Assembly (NCBI GenBank): GCA_011045955.1
Contig: DSBV01000083.1
Location: 1-59,248, forward strand
Length of the DNA: 59,248 nt
Direction of reading: 5' to 3'
Source of the DNA: Bacteroidales bacterium
Lineage (GTDB): Bacteria > Bacteroidota > Bacteroidia > Bacteroidales > Tenuifilaceae
The notes beneath the pieces were generated by a model. That model made no database searches and was not told the origin of the DNA. It saw only the letters and a program-made list of their open reading frames with translations. Position numbers and translations under genes: made by a program. Positions within the stretch are counted from its first letter, which is position 1; each line of letters begins with the position of its first letter. Positions 24,134 through 33,664 of this stretch are shown here, in pieces.

Positions 24134-24640
24134 ATGATTGACGTTAAACTTAGCATAACAAACTCAAAGCCCGAGATATACCGAATTATTCGAGTTGATG
24201 AGAATATCAACCTTCAGTTTTTTCACGAGGTAATACAAGCCACATTTGAATGGAGCAACGCACACTCGCATTTTTATAAAATCGATAAGAATATTGTTAA
24301 GAACGAGGAAGATATTGCATTGGGCGACGCTCTTACTTCCAAAATCCCAATTATATACGTGTACGATCTTGCCGATTTTTGGATAATTGAAATAACGCTG
24401 GTTTCCCAAAACACCGAAACCCCTGGGAATAAACCCGTTTGTCTTGAAGGGCAAGGCAAATCTCCCCCTGAGGATTCAGGGGGAATAATCAATTACTGTG
24501 AGGTTCTAGAACTTCTTGCAAAGCACATCAAAGGCGATCGGCACTACCCCCTTATTGCCGACTGGCTTGGCGAGCATTACAATCCTAATGAGTTCAACTG
24601 CGAACAAGTTAACCAAAACTTCAAAAACCTGGTTTTATAG
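24134..24640 (+). CDS. pRiA4b ORF-3-like protein
   Basis: 168 residues of the family named after ORF-3 of an Agrobacterium plasmid; the biochemical function is unknown. Family features: the opening KLSITNSKPEIYRIIRV, then FFHEVIQATFEWSNAHSHFY, and in the middle IIYVYDLADFWIIEITL. After a short Gly/Pro-rich linker that includes CLEGQGKSPPEDSGG (Cys near the conserved glycine-rich turn) comes a C-terminal segment DWLGEHYNPNEFN. Many family members are fused or linked to SEC-C zinc motifs; none is present here. It is followed after 4 bases by the deacylase gene in a two-gene operon. Confidence 0.85.
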   Translation: MIDVKLSITNSKPEIYRIIRVDENINLQFFHEVIQATFEWSNAHSHFYKIDKNIVKNEEDIALGDALTSKIPIIYVYDLADFWIIEITLVSQNTETPGNKPVCLEGQGKSPPEDSGGIINYCEVLELLAKHIKGDRHYPLIADWLGEHYNPNEFNCEQVNQNFKNLVL

Positions 24641-24644
24641 CAAC

Positions 24645-25148
24645 ATGGAATATCGTGGCGACCCCTTGGTTTACGAAACTCTAGGTACACTTAATATTCC
24701 CTTTGAATACCATGAACACCCTGAAGCCCCAACTGTTGAAATTGCTTCAAAATACTGGGTAGGGATTGACTCATCGCATTGTAAAAATCTCTTTTTCAGG
24801 AATCACAAGGGCAACAGGCATTACCTGGTAATTCTGGAATACCGTAAGATGCTGAATATCCATCAGCTCGAAAAAATCCTAAAACAGGGCAAACTAACCT
24901 TTGCTTCACCTGAACGGATGAAACGATATCTTGGCCTTACGCCGGGCTCAGTATCACCCTTTGGGTTATTACACGACACTACCCGTCATGTCCACCTCTT
25001 GATCGATAGCGAACTCAAAAATGCCAAGCGGCTTAGCTTTCATCCCAACCTTAACACCGCATCGCTGGTTATTCTGGCTACCGACTTTTTTAGATATCTC
25101 GATTGGGTTGGGAATACTTATGAGTTTATCAATTATGTTAGTGAATAG
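24645..25148 (+). CDS. YbaK/ProX-like aminoacyl-tRNA deacylase (prolyl-tRNA synthetase-associated domain)
   Basis: About 167 residues from ATG 24645; the frame is open further upstream inside the preceding gene, but this ATG lies 4 bases after that stop and starts the conserved part. Domain: single YbaK/ProRS-associated domain, with the segment IPFEYHEHPEAPTVE, FFRNHKGNRHYLVILEYRK containing the central conserved Lys, GLTPGSVSPFGLLHD (the family GxxxGSVSPFGL signature) and LDSELKNAKRLSFHPN-like end. Members hydrolyse Ala-tRNA(Pro) or related mischarged tRNAs in trans. A stand-alone editing protein of the PrdX/ProX type is therefore the best call; exact substrate is not decided. Confidence 0.88.
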   Translation: MEYRGDPLVYETLGTLNIPFEYHEHPEAPTVEIASKYWVGIDSSHCKNLFFRNHKGNRHYLVILEYRKMLNIHQLEKILKQGKLTFASPERMKRYLGLTPGSVSPFGLLHDTTRHVHLLIDSELKNAKRLSFHPNLNTASLVILATDFFRYLDWVGNTYEFINYVSE

Positions 25149-25194
25149 TAACTTCAATATGGCTTTTACCAATCATCATCACCCAAATGCATAA

Positions 25195-25218
25195 AAACCG
25201 CCTGAAAAGGCGGTTTTT
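25195..25218. terminator. Bidirectional terminator between deacylase and nrdJ
   Basis: Stem CCGCCT/AGGCGG (25198-25213) with GAAA tetraloop, five A before and five T after, so it can stop transcripts from both converging genes. Confidence 0.88.
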
Positions 25219-25242
25219 GATTTCAGAAGCTTATTGAATGTG

Positions 25243-27807
25243 CTACCCACACTTTGAGTGGCCACAGTTTTGACACGTTAAACAGCCTTCCTGATAAACC
25301 AACGATTCAGCCCCGCACTCTGGACATTTCTTACCGGGTTTAGCCTTGGTTCCATCGGGAATATAGCGGCGCAACGCACGTTCAACACCGGCTATCCAAG
25401 AGTTAATGCTCTCGTTATCGAGCCTTAACGACGAAACCAGATTCACCACATCGGGAATGGGCATGCCGTTGCGGAGTACACCCGAAATGAGTTTGGCATA
25501 ATTCCAGTACTCCTTGTTGAACATGTGCGAGAGGCCGCCAATGGTGTTTGTGTAGCCAAACTTGTCAACATACTGAAAATCGTAACGGCTACCATTTTCA
25601 TCCTTTATCTTGATAATTCGACCCTTTGTAACTGCTTTGGGGATAGGCAGCACATCATCCTCGGTTCTACCGGTAAAAATCTCGTAAGGACGGCCATCGT
25701 ACAATCCAACAAAAGCAACCCAATCCTCATGGCTATTCTTAAACCTGATAACATCGCACTCCAGAACAGGGGGACGCTTTCTTGGGAAAGCCGATGATGC
25801 GGACTGTTCCCTCTCCTTTTTGTTGGTAACCAAAACACCATCGCGCGATCCTTCACGGTAAACGGTACACCCCTTGCACCCACTCTCCCAGGCAGTTTGG
25901 TAAACCTTGGCTACCATCTCCTCGGTAATATCCTCGGGCAGGTTAACAGTTACGCTAATGGAATGGTCAACCCATTTCTGGATCATCCCTTGCATACGAA
26001 CCTTGCTTAGCCAGTCAACATCGTTTGATGTAGCCTTGTAGTAAGGCGATTTTTTAACCAGTTCCTGGAGCTGATCATCGTCGTAATTCATAACCTCTTC
26101 GGGGTTGTATCCATTCACCTCCATCCAAACCAGAAACTTGTGGTGAAATACATTATACTCTTCCCATGAATCGCCTACCTTATCGACAAACGATACCTTT
26201 ACATTCTTGTCGCTTGGGTTAACCTTTCTACGACGCTTGTAGTAAGGCATAAATACGGGTTCAATACCCGATGTGGTTTGAGTCATAAGGCTTGTGGTTC
26301 CTGTGGGAGCAATAGTTAGCAGGGCAATATTCCTGCGTCCGTAAGTAGTCATTTCCTTGTAAAGTTCCTCATCCTCCGCTTTAATGCGATTAATGAATGG
26401 ATTATCCTTTTCGCGCTGAGCGTTGTATATTGGGAATGCGCCACGTTCCTTTGCGGTGTAAACCGATGAACGATATGCTTCCACCGCTAACGATTTATGA
26501 ACCTCAACCGCAAAGTCAATAGCATCGTCAGATCCATACCGCAAGTATAGAGCGGCCAGCATATCACCCTCAGCAGTTATACCAATGCCAGTTCTTCGTC
26601 CCTCAATGGTTTTGCGGCGGATTTTTAACCATAGGTTCCGTTCAACCGCCTTAATCTCTTCGTCCTCAGGATCGTTGGCAATTTTTTCCAGGATAGCATC
26701 AATCTTTTCCAGTTCCAAGTCGATGATGTCGTCCATCATTCGCTGTGCAACATGTACGTGTTTTTTGAAAAGTTCAAAGTTAAAGGTAGCCTGGGGCGTG
26801 AATGGATTTTCTACGTAGCCGTAAAGGTTCAACGCAAGCAAACGGCAGCTATCGTAGGGGCATAGGGGGATTTCACCGCATGGGTTGGTCGATACGGTTT
26901 TGTAACCCAAATCGGCGTAGCAATCGGGCACCGATTCCCTGATGATGGTGTCCCAGAAAAGTATACCGGGTTCAGCCGATTTCCAAGCGTTATGTACAAT
27001 CTTTTTCCAAAGCTCGCTAGCATTAATTTCCTGACGGAATTTTGGGTTTGGTGAGTCAACTGGATACTGCTGCACGTAAGGTTTCCCCTCAATGGCAGCG
27101 CGCATGAAGTCATCGTCAATCTTTACTGAAACATTGGCACCAGTTATCTTTCCCTGCTCCATTTTGGCATCAATAAACTTTTCGGCATCGGGGTGCTTGA
27201 TAGAGATTGAAAGCATAAGGGCACCACGGCGGCCATCCTGAGCCACCTCGCGGGTTGAATTGGAGTAGCGTTCCATAAAGGGAACCACACCGGTTGAGGT
27301 AAGCGCGCTATTGAGCACAGGGCTTCCCTTGGGACGGATATGCGATAGGTCGTGCCCAACCCCACCACGGCGCTTCATGAGTTGAACCTGCTCCTCATCA
27401 ACCTTCATTATTCCACCGTACGAGTCGGCATTGTTATTACCAATAACAAAACAGTTTGACAGCGATGCGATTTGAAAATTGTTGCCAATACCAGTCATTG
27501 GACCACCCTGAGGAACTATGTACTTAAAATCCTTAAGCAATAGGTAAACCTCCTCCTCGCTCATGGGGTTGGGGTAATTCCGCTCAATTCGAGCTATTTC
27601 ACGGGCTAATCGCCAATGCATATCATCGGGAGTTAGCTCATAAATTGTACCAAACGAATCCTTAAGGGCGTACTTGCTCACCCAAACCTTAGCGGCCATC
27701 TCATCGCCTTTGAAGTACTTTACGCTTGCCTCATAGGCCTCCTCAAAGGTGTAAGTCTTTACCTTTTGCTTTGCTTGCTGTTCCATCAGGGAAATCTCTT
27801 TACTCAT
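25243..27807 (-). CDS. nrdJ: Adenosylcobalamin-dependent (class II) ribonucleotide reductase
   Basis: Reduces ribonucleotides to deoxyribonucleotides with vitamin B12 as radical source, with or without oxygen. The 854-residue protein shows the large-subunit barrel with STNPCGEIPLCPYDSCRLLA (about 300-320, first active-site Cys and the NxCxE motif), substrate loop PTGTTSLMTQTTSGIEP, the phosphate-binding stretch and a C-terminal zinc-ribbon-like tail with four CxxC-type pairs (CPEC, CLTC, CGHSKCG), which carries the redox-active cysteines. ATG at 27807. It is monocistronic, convergent with the deacylase. The organism thus depends on cobalamin for this enzyme; no cobalamin riboswitch is visible upstream. 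Confidence 0.95.
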   Translation of the reverse strand: MSKEISLMEQQAKQKVKTYTFEEAYEASVKYFKGDEMAAKVWVSKYALKDSFGTIYELTPDDMHWRLAREIARIERNYPNPMSEEEVYLLLKDFKYIVPQGGPMTGIGNNFQIASLSNCFVIGNNNADSYGGIMKVDEEQVQLMKRRGGVGHDLSHIRPKGSPVLNSALTSTGVVPFMERYSNSTREVAQDGRRGALMLSISIKHPDAEKFIDAKMEQGKITGANVSVKIDDDFMRAAIEGKPYVQQYPVDSPNPKFRQEINASELWKKIVHNAWKSAEPGILFWDTIIRESVPDCYADLGYKTVSTNPCGEIPLCPYDSCRLLALNLYGYVENPFTPQATFNFELFKKHVHVAQRMMDDIIDLELEKIDAILEKIANDPEDEEIKAVERNLWLKIRRKTIEGRRTGIGITAEGDMLAALYLRYGSDDAIDFAVEVHKSLAVEAYRSSVYTAKERGAFPIYNAQREKDNPFINRIKAEDEELYKEMTTYGRRNIALLTIAPTGTTSLMTQTTSGIEPVFMPYYKRRRKVNPSDKNVKVSFVDKVGDSWEEYNVFHHKFLVWMEVNGYNPEEVMNYDDDQLQELVKKSPYYKATSNDVDWLSKVRMQGMIQKWVDHSISVTVNLPEDITEEMVAKVYQTAWESGCKGCTVYREGSRDGVLVTNKKEREQSASSAFPRKRPPVLECDVIRFKNSHEDWVAFVGLYDGRPYEIFTGRTEDDVLPIPKAVTKGRIIKIKDENGSRYDFQYVDKFGYTNTIGGLSHMFNKEYWNYAKLISGVLRNGMPIPDVVNLVSSLRLDNESINSWIAGVERALRRYIPDGTKAKPGKKCPECGAESLVYQEGCLTCQNCGHSKCG

Positions 27808-28067
27808 GGTTATATATATTTTACTTGATTGACAAAAATCCTATATCACAGCTTTGGCTGTGAGTTAATTAAGAAGTTTTTTGTTTTTGAAAATGTAATT
27901 ACGAATTTACCGAATTGGGTTTACCCAAACCAAAAAAAAACGGGTGTAAATATTAACAACCGTTCATAGTTATTAACAGGATAAGATGTTGAAATACTTG
28001 ATATTACTAGGCTTTCTGAAAGTCAACACATTAAACCCGACAGCCTGATAAATTGGGGAAAAGAAAA
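27808..28067. other. Intergenic region upstream of nrdJ
   Basis: AT-rich with no gene. Two small hairpins are visible: TCACAGC/GCTGTGA (27846-27863), in the nrdJ leader 39 bases before the ATG, and TTGGGT/ACCCAA (27915-27928). No B12-box-like element and no clear NrdR box were found by eye. Confidence 0.5.
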
Positions 28068-28091
28068 GAGGGCGAAGTTGCCTTCGCCCTC
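28055..28091 (-). terminator. Terminator of the TonB-dependent receptor gene
   Basis: Perfect 10-bp stem GAGGGCGAAG/CTTCGCCCTC (28068-28091) with a 4-base loop, 28 bases beyond the receptor stop; on the minus strand it is followed by TTTTCTTTT. Confidence 0.85.
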
Positions 28092-28119
28092 AAATCGGAT
28101 TATGTTTCTTGTTTTTATC

Positions 28120-31100
28120 TTAATTAAAGATGTAGCGAATGCCAAACTGAGCCGACCAAACATCATAAATTGTAGCTGAGTGGCTGAAGGTTTTAGTTAA
28201 CTTCACGATTTGGCCATCGCTAACACCCAAAGTGTTTAAGCGGTAAGTAGCAGGGTTTGCTGAGCCATCTACTACGCTGATAGGCCTGTTACTATTAATT
28301 ACCCAACCTACACCCCAATCGCTATTAATAAGGTTGGTTACATTTATAACGTTCATGGTAAACTGTAGCACATTTCGCTTACCGCCTGTGTAAATGTAAA
28401 ACTCCTGAGTAATATTCAGGTCAGCCCTCCAAACCCATGGATATACAACACCGTTTCGCTCAGCGAATTTACCGCGGTTAGCGCTTAAGTACTTGTCCTG
28501 TTTGATGTAGGCTTCCCAGTCAGCAGCCTGTTCAGCAGCAGTATAGGTAGGAGCGGGACCTGATCCATCGGGGTCGTAGTCAACAAAGTTCATTTCCGAA
28601 ATATCCTTGGGGATGTAAATGAGGTCATTACGATTGCCGTCTTTATTCAGGTCTGTGGAATATATGTAACTGGTTCTTCCCTGGTTACGTCCTTCAAGGA
28701 AGAAACCAAATTGTGTTGAACCAAACTTCTTATACTCAATTTTGTAGGAGGCTGCAAGGATGAAACGGTGGCGCTGGTCATTGTTTGAGAAGGCTAAGGG
28801 GGCATTATTGGGATCCCAGTAAATCGGGTTATTATTGTATGATCCAGCTGCTATTGAACCCGGATCAACGGTATTTTTTGAAACTCCAAAGTTATAAGCA
28901 GCCTTCACAAAGAAACCATTGGCAAATGGTTTTTCAAGGCTAGCCGCTAGCGAATATCCATAACCATTATTTGAGTTGTCGAGGGTAATGGCATTAACAA
29001 CATTGCTGTTAATACGGGTAGCTGTATAACGGGGACGCTCAATAACACCACCGGGCCTGTAAACAACATTGTCAGGAAGTGGAAGGTTAGCATTAAAGTA
29101 GCCAATACCATTAACCTCCTGGTTATAGACAAACTCTAATGTACTAAGGAAACCAAATGGCAACTTAAAGTCAGCAGCAAAGTTAGTTCTCCAGGTTTGC
29201 GGGAATTTAAAGTTGGGGTCAGTAATGGCTAGTTCATATGTAGGTGGCAGTGTAGGGGTTTCAGGTATGTAGTGCCTGGGGTCTGGATGAAAAGGATAAG
29301 CAGTGGTGTTATCATCCTGAATAAATCCAGTTAGCACACCGTTGTTTCCAATTTGATTCGAAATCCATACAAAAGCGGGACGACCTGTGAAAAGACCCGT
29401 ACCACCACGTAATTGAATTTTACGATCGCCAGTAACATCGTAGTTAAAACCCAGCCTGGGAGAGTAAAGGGGATTTGGATCGGGAAGCTTATCGGTGTTG
29501 ATCTTATAGGGCTGACCTTTCCTGTCAATAAAGGTTTGTCCTGCAACGGTCTCGTTCTTGTAGCCAGTATTATCAAAAAAAGGAACGTCAATTCGGATAC
29601 CTGCAGTAATCTTTAAACCTTTGAGAGGAGTGAATTGATCCTGAATATAAGCACCAGCATAAGTTACCCTTGTAGGCTGAACAGGCTCAGCACCGCCAGG
29701 TAAGGCTGAATAACGCAACTGAAATCTACGAAGTGTGACAGGGCTAACGGTTCTATTAGGGTCAGCAATATATCCAGCAGCATCGGTATACCAATCTTCA
29801 AGGCTATTGTAAACATAAACACTTTGAGAACCAGGGAAGAATACGTTGCGGAACGAGAATCGCTCGATGTTAAAACCAGCAGTTAGAGTGTGGTTACCTG
29901 CAAAATATGTTAAATTATTCTGCAACTGATAAGTTTTATAGCTCAACTGGTTGCTTGGAGTAAATGGTTCAAAGCCAAAAGTGATATAAGTTTTTGAAAG
30001 TTCCTGTATCTCAACCAAAGGAAAGAAATCGCCTCGGGAGCCCCTATCCTCATTCTGGTAAGTGTAACCAAAAATCAAGTTGTTTGAAAAACGTCCAAAG
30101 GTGGAGTTCAACTCACCAATCACCGAATGGATAATCTCCTTTTGGATATAGTTGGAATTTTGGTAGTTAAGGGCTTGGGTGTTGGTATTACGACTACCAA
30201 ATCCTAGTGATGAACTATTGCTACAAAGCTTATCAGTTTGGGAATCAAGCATATTATACCTGATACTAAACTTATTGTTATTATCGATATTATAATCCAA
30301 CTTCACCAAAAACTTGTTACCCTTCATCTCATTGTTATATCCTTGATAAGGACCAGTCTCGTAGTTGAAGTTTTCCTTTAAGAAAGTACTTAGATCATCC
30401 AGATCGCTTTTTAGAACGCGGGTAATATTACCCCCAACGGTTTCACCACCCAAGTTTGCTCTGAAAGGAGTTGCAGGTCGTGAATCGTTTTCAAATTCAC
30501 CGTTTACAAAGAAGAATAGTTTGTTCTTTACAATAGGTCCTCCTAAGCGAAAACCGTACTGGGCAACATTGAAATCTTGAGATGTTACATCAACACCATG
30601 CGCCTTATTGCCCATCCAACTTTGGTTACGAGCAGTATAGAAAGCTGCGCCTGAAAATTCGTTAGTACCGCTTCGGGTAACTGCGTTTATACCAGCACCT
30701 ACAAAACCTGCCTGACGAACATCAAAGGGTGCAATTGATACCTGAATTTCCTCAATAGCATCGAGCGATATAGGAGCGGTACCTGTTCTGCCACCGGGTT
30801 GATCTGACAAACCAAAACTGTTATTAAAAATTGAACCGTCGATGGTGATGTTGTTTAACCGTGCATCTTGACCTACAAAGGAACGCCCGCTAGCTTGTGG
30901 GGTAAGTTTAGTAAAATCGTTAATTGAACGGTTAATGGTAGGCAATGCTGCAATATACTCCTTGGTAATACTGGTTGCAGCCCCAGTTCGGTCAGAGCTG
31001 AATACGTTGCTCCTTACACCAGTAACAACAACCTCCTGAAGTTCAATTTGAGACTCTGAGAGTTGGGCATCAAGGTTGAAAGTTGTACCAAGGTTCAGGT

Positions 31101-31392
31101 AAACATCGTCGTAAACAACATCCTTATAACCTACAAAGCTGATGGTAACCTTGTATGGACCACCAACCCTCATGGAAGGCATAAAGTAAACACCATAAGT
31201 TCCAGTTGTTGTTCCATAAGTTGTACCTGAAGGTACATGAACAGCAACCACAGTAGCACCAGGTAGGGTACCTCCATTCTGATCAGTAACCTTACCGCTC
31301 ATATTCGCGGTGGTTACACCCTGACCGCTAGCCATTAGTGCTGTAAACACTATGCCAACGGTAAGTAGTAAGTTACGTAACTGTTTAAACAT
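28120..31392 (-). CDS. TonB-dependent outer-membrane receptor, Oar-like
   Basis: Outer-membrane transporter of unknown substrate. The 1090-residue protein has a signal peptide (about 1-23), a carboxypeptidase-like regulatory Ig domain (VTDQNGGTLPGATVVAVHVP, about 36-55; to about 110), a plug domain (EVVVTGVRSNVFSSDRTGAA; LNNITIDGSIFNNSFGLSDQ) and a large barrel ending in WSAQFGIRYIFN, with a terminal aromatic pair. The plug pattern (SLDAIEEIQVSIAPFDVRQA, GINAVTRSGTNEFSGAAFY) is that of Oar-type receptors rather than SusC, and no SusD partner lies beside it. Oar proteins have been linked to protein or protease export and adhesion. A TATTTTTG -7-like box lies at 31440-31447 on the minus strand. 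Monocistronic. Confidence 0.93.
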   Translation of the reverse strand: MFKQLRNLLLTVGIVFTALMASGQGVTTANMSGKVTDQNGGTLPGATVVAVHVPSGTTYGTTTGTYGVYFMPSMRVGGPYKVTISFVGYKDVVYDDVYLNLGTTFNLDAQLSESQIELQEVVVTGVRSNVFSSDRTGAATSITKEYIAALPTINRSINDFTKLTPQASGRSFVGQDARLNNITIDGSIFNNSFGLSDQPGGRTGTAPISLDAIEEIQVSIAPFDVRQAGFVGAGINAVTRSGTNEFSGAAFYTARNQSWMGNKAHGVDVTSQDFNVAQYGFRLGGPIVKNKLFFFVNGEFENDSRPATPFRANLGGETVGGNITRVLKSDLDDLSTFLKENFNYETGPYQGYNNEMKGNKFLVKLDYNIDNNNKFSIRYNMLDSQTDKLCSNSSSLGFGSRNTNTQALNYQNSNYIQKEIIHSVIGELNSTFGRFSNNLIFGYTYQNEDRGSRGDFFPLVEIQELSKTYITFGFEPFTPSNQLSYKTYQLQNNLTYFAGNHTLTAGFNIERFSFRNVFFPGSQSVYVYNSLEDWYTDAAGYIADPNRTVSPVTLRRFQLRYSALPGGAEPVQPTRVTYAGAYIQDQFTPLKGLKITAGIRIDVPFFDNTGYKNETVAGQTFIDRKGQPYKINTDKLPDPNPLYSPRLGFNYDVTGDRKIQLRGGTGLFTGRPAFVWISNQIGNNGVLTGFIQDDNTTAYPFHPDPRHYIPETPTLPPTYELAITDPNFKFPQTWRTNFAADFKLPFGFLSTLEFVYNQEVNGIGYFNANLPLPDNVVYRPGGVIERPRYTATRINSNVVNAITLDNSNNGYGYSLAASLEKPFANGFFVKAAYNFGVSKNTVDPGSIAAGSYNNNPIYWDPNNAPLAFSNNDQRHRFILAASYKIEYKKFGSTQFGFFLEGRNQGRTSYIYSTDLNKDGNRNDLIYIPKDISEMNFVDYDPDGSGPAPTYTAAEQAADWEAYIKQDKYLSANRGKFAERNGVVYPWVWRADLNITQEFYIYTGGKRNVLQFTMNVINVTNLINSDWGVGWVINSNRPISVVDGSANPATYRLNTLGVSDGQIVKLTKTFSHSATIYDVWSAQFGIRYIFN

Positions 31393-31522
31393 AGGCTTTA
31401 GAATTAGTGGTTAGTTGATTTAGCAGTACATTTATGTTGCAAAAATAAAAAAAAACCAAAACAGTATCTTTTTAAAATTATCAAATAGTTAAACCCCTCG
31501 CAAGCTTTTGAAATAAGATGTT

Positions 31523-32752
31523 TCATGGAGCAGCAATAACCTTAAGTATTTCTTTTGTGGCTCCAACGTTTGAATTTACAAATTGTTTTGCTTCGCTTGC
31601 CGATAATTGGTAGAAATTTTTATCGAAGAGCAGTAAGTTTAGTAAATCCTCGAGCTCATCGTAGGTTTTAATAGAAAATCCTGCCTTGCAGGCTATTAAA
31701 TCTTTGGCTTCTTGGAATTTATTGTAATTGGGGCCAAAGATAACAGGAATGCCACATGCTGCTGCTTCCAGGGTGTTGTGTATGCCAACCCCAAACCCAC
31801 CGCCAATATAGGCAATATAACCATACCTATAAATTGATGATAGGAGTCCAATCGTATCGACTACAAGGATTCTGGCCTGCTTAACATCTTCGGTATTAGT
31901 TTTGGTAAACCTAACAGCCCTAACGGGAGTTTTACTTAATATATCGTTTACATGCGACTCGGTTACCTCATGGGGAACCACCACAACCTTTAGTTCTGGA
32001 AACTTATTGATCAAAGGCAGAATTACGTCTTCATCCCTCGGCCAGGTACTTCCAGCTACAAGCACCTTATGGTTACCAACAAAACTCACAACAATAGGAA
32101 TGCTTTTGGCATCGGCTGCAACCCTCACAACCCTATCGAAACGGGTGTCGCCTGTAACCACCACATTGGTAAAACCAATTTTTTCAAGTAATTCCCTAGA
32201 TTGTTGATTCTGTACAAAAAAGTAAGTAAAGGATTTTAAGAACTTACGGTACCATCCACCATAGGGCTTAAAGAATACCTGGTCGGATCGGAAAATGGCC
32301 GACACCAGATAGGTGGGTATATTCTTTTTCTTCAGTTCATTGAGGTAATGATACCAAAACTCATACTTAATAAATATGACCATGGCCGGGTTTACCATTT
32401 TTATGAACCTGCTTGCATTGGAGCGGGTATCGAGTGGTAGGTAGAAAATATAATCAACTCCGGAGAAATTCTTACGCACCTCATATCCCGAGGGCGAAAA
32501 GAAAGTAAGCAATATTTTGGCATTGGGCTTATTTTGCTTGATAGCCTCTATCACTGGCCGGCCCTGCTCAAACTCACCTAACGAGGAGCAGTGAAACCAA
32601 ATAATATCCACGCCCGGCTCAACCTGGCTTTTAATACGTGCCCAAATCCCTTTCCTACCCCTATAAAATTGTTTTGCCTTGGTGTTAAATGCCGATACCA
32701 GAACAACCAGCACCCAGTAAACTCTTATGGAAAGGTTATACAAAAATACCAT
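31523..32752 (-). CDS. waaA: Kdo transferase (3-deoxy-D-manno-octulosonic acid transferase)
   Basis: Transfers Kdo from CMP-Kdo to lipid IVA at the inner membrane (family GT30). 409 residues: N-terminal membrane anchor (about 1-20), the N-domain with IIWFHCSSLGEFEQGRPVIE (about 50-69; the essential Glu within SLGEFEQ), TLPLDTR-like FYLPLDTRSNASRF, VMVKYEFW-like VIFIKYEFWYHYL, then the C-domain with VTGDTRFDRV, VAGSTWPRDE and the donor site GGFGVGIHNTLEAAACGIPV. Typical length. Separated from lpxA by a terminator, so transcribed on its own although in the same lipid A neighbourhood. Confidence 0.95.
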   Translation of the reverse strand: MVFLYNLSIRVYWVLVVLVSAFNTKAKQFYRGRKGIWARIKSQVEPGVDIIWFHCSSLGEFEQGRPVIEAIKQNKPNAKILLTFFSPSGYEVRKNFSGVDYIFYLPLDTRSNASRFIKMVNPAMVIFIKYEFWYHYLNELKKKNIPTYLVSAIFRSDQVFFKPYGGWYRKFLKSFTYFFVQNQQSRELLEKIGFTNVVVTGDTRFDRVVRVAADAKSIPIVVSFVGNHKVLVAGSTWPRDEDVILPLINKFPELKVVVVPHEVTESHVNDILSKTPVRAVRFTKTNTEDVKQARILVVDTIGLLSSIYRYGYIAYIGGGFGVGIHNTLEAAACGIPVIFGPNYNKFQEAKDLIACKAGFSIKTYDELEDLLNLLLFDKNFYQLSASEAKQFVNSNVGATKEILKVIAAP

Positions 32753-32810
32753 AGAGAAAGAAAGTTAATGTTGAGTCAAATATACTAAAAGGGATTAACG
32801 TAAAGCAAAA

Positions 32811-32832
32811 AAAAAGGCCGGCAAAAACCAGC
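32811..32832 (-). terminator. Terminator of the lpx operon
   Basis: Stem GCTGG/CCGGC on the minus strand with a 6-base T-rich loop, followed by nine T; 10 bases after the lpxA stop. Confidence 0.7.
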
Positions 32833-32841
32833 AAGTTATAC

Positions 32842-33651
32842 TTAAAGTTCAACACCCTCATCGGGATTGGAACCCGTGTACTCCCCAACAATGCCCCGCT
32901 TGGAGTTTTTGATAAATGAAGTTACCATTTCGCGCTCGGGGGTATACTCCATGTTCTCCTCAATGTAAGCAAGCGCCTGACTAACATTCATACCCTTATT
33001 ATAAATATTGCGGTAAAGCTCCTGTATGATGCCAATTTGCTGGGTAGAAAACCCTCTGCGGCGAAGGCCTACCAGATTAACACCTGCAAAGGTTAAGGGT
33101 TCCCTTGCAGCAATGATAAATGGAGGAATATCCTTGTTTACCTTTGATCCCCCCTGAACCATAACATGAACGCCTATGCGTTCAAACTGATGCACTAGCA
33201 CGTGTGCGCTTAAAATGGCATGGTCGTCAATTTCAACCTCACCGGCTATTTGAGTTCCATTACCAATGATGATGTAATCCTTGAGGATACAGTCGTGGGC
33301 AATGTGTGAGTAAGCCATTAGAAGGCAGTTACTACCCACCACTGTTTTCCCCCTTGATGCAGTACCCCGGTTAACCGTAGCACATTCACGAATGGTAGTA
33401 TTATCGCCTATCTCGGCAGTGGTAATCTCACCTTTAAATTTCAAATCCTGGGGTATTGCAGAGATTACTGCTCCTGGAAATATACGGCAGTTCTTACCAA
33501 TGCGTGCACCATCCATGATGGTAACATTTGGGCCAATCCAAGTACCATCGCCAATAACTACATCGCCTGCAATGTATGAGAATGGGTTAATGGTTACATC
33601 CTTGCCAATTTTGGCATCGGGATGAATAAATGCGTTACTATGCTGTGTCAT
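32842..33651 (-). CDS. lpxA: UDP-N-acetylglucosamine acyltransferase
   Basis: First step of lipid A synthesis: adds a 3-hydroxyacyl chain from ACP to UDP-GlcNAc. The 269-residue protein is a left-handed beta-helix of hexapeptide repeats (for example GDGTWIGPNVTIMDGARIGK) followed by an alpha-helical C-terminus (GFSTQQIGIIQELYRNIY). The catalytic His lies in AYSHIAHDC (about residue 125). Length is close to the family's 260-270. It is the last gene of lpxD-lpxC/fabZ-lpxA and starts 13 bases after the fusion gene. Confidence 0.97.
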   Translation of the reverse strand: MTQHSNAFIHPDAKIGKDVTINPFSYIAGDVVIGDGTWIGPNVTIMDGARIGKNCRIFPGAVISAIPQDLKFKGEITTAEIGDNTTIRECATVNRGTASRGKTVVGSNCLLMAYSHIAHDCILKDYIIIGNGTQIAGEVEIDDHAILSAHVLVHQFERIGVHVMVQGGSKVNKDIPPFIIAAREPLTFAGVNLVGLRRRGFSTQQIGIIQELYRNIYNKGMNVSQALAYIEENMEYTPEREMVTSFIKNSKRGIVGEYTGSNPDEGVEL

Positions 33652-33664
33652 TATTCTTTATTCT

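Noticed and set aside
27808-28119. Cobalamin riboswitch upstream of the B12-dependent nrdJ
   Set aside because: No B12-box-like conserved core and no large structured leader seen on the minus strand; only two short hairpins.
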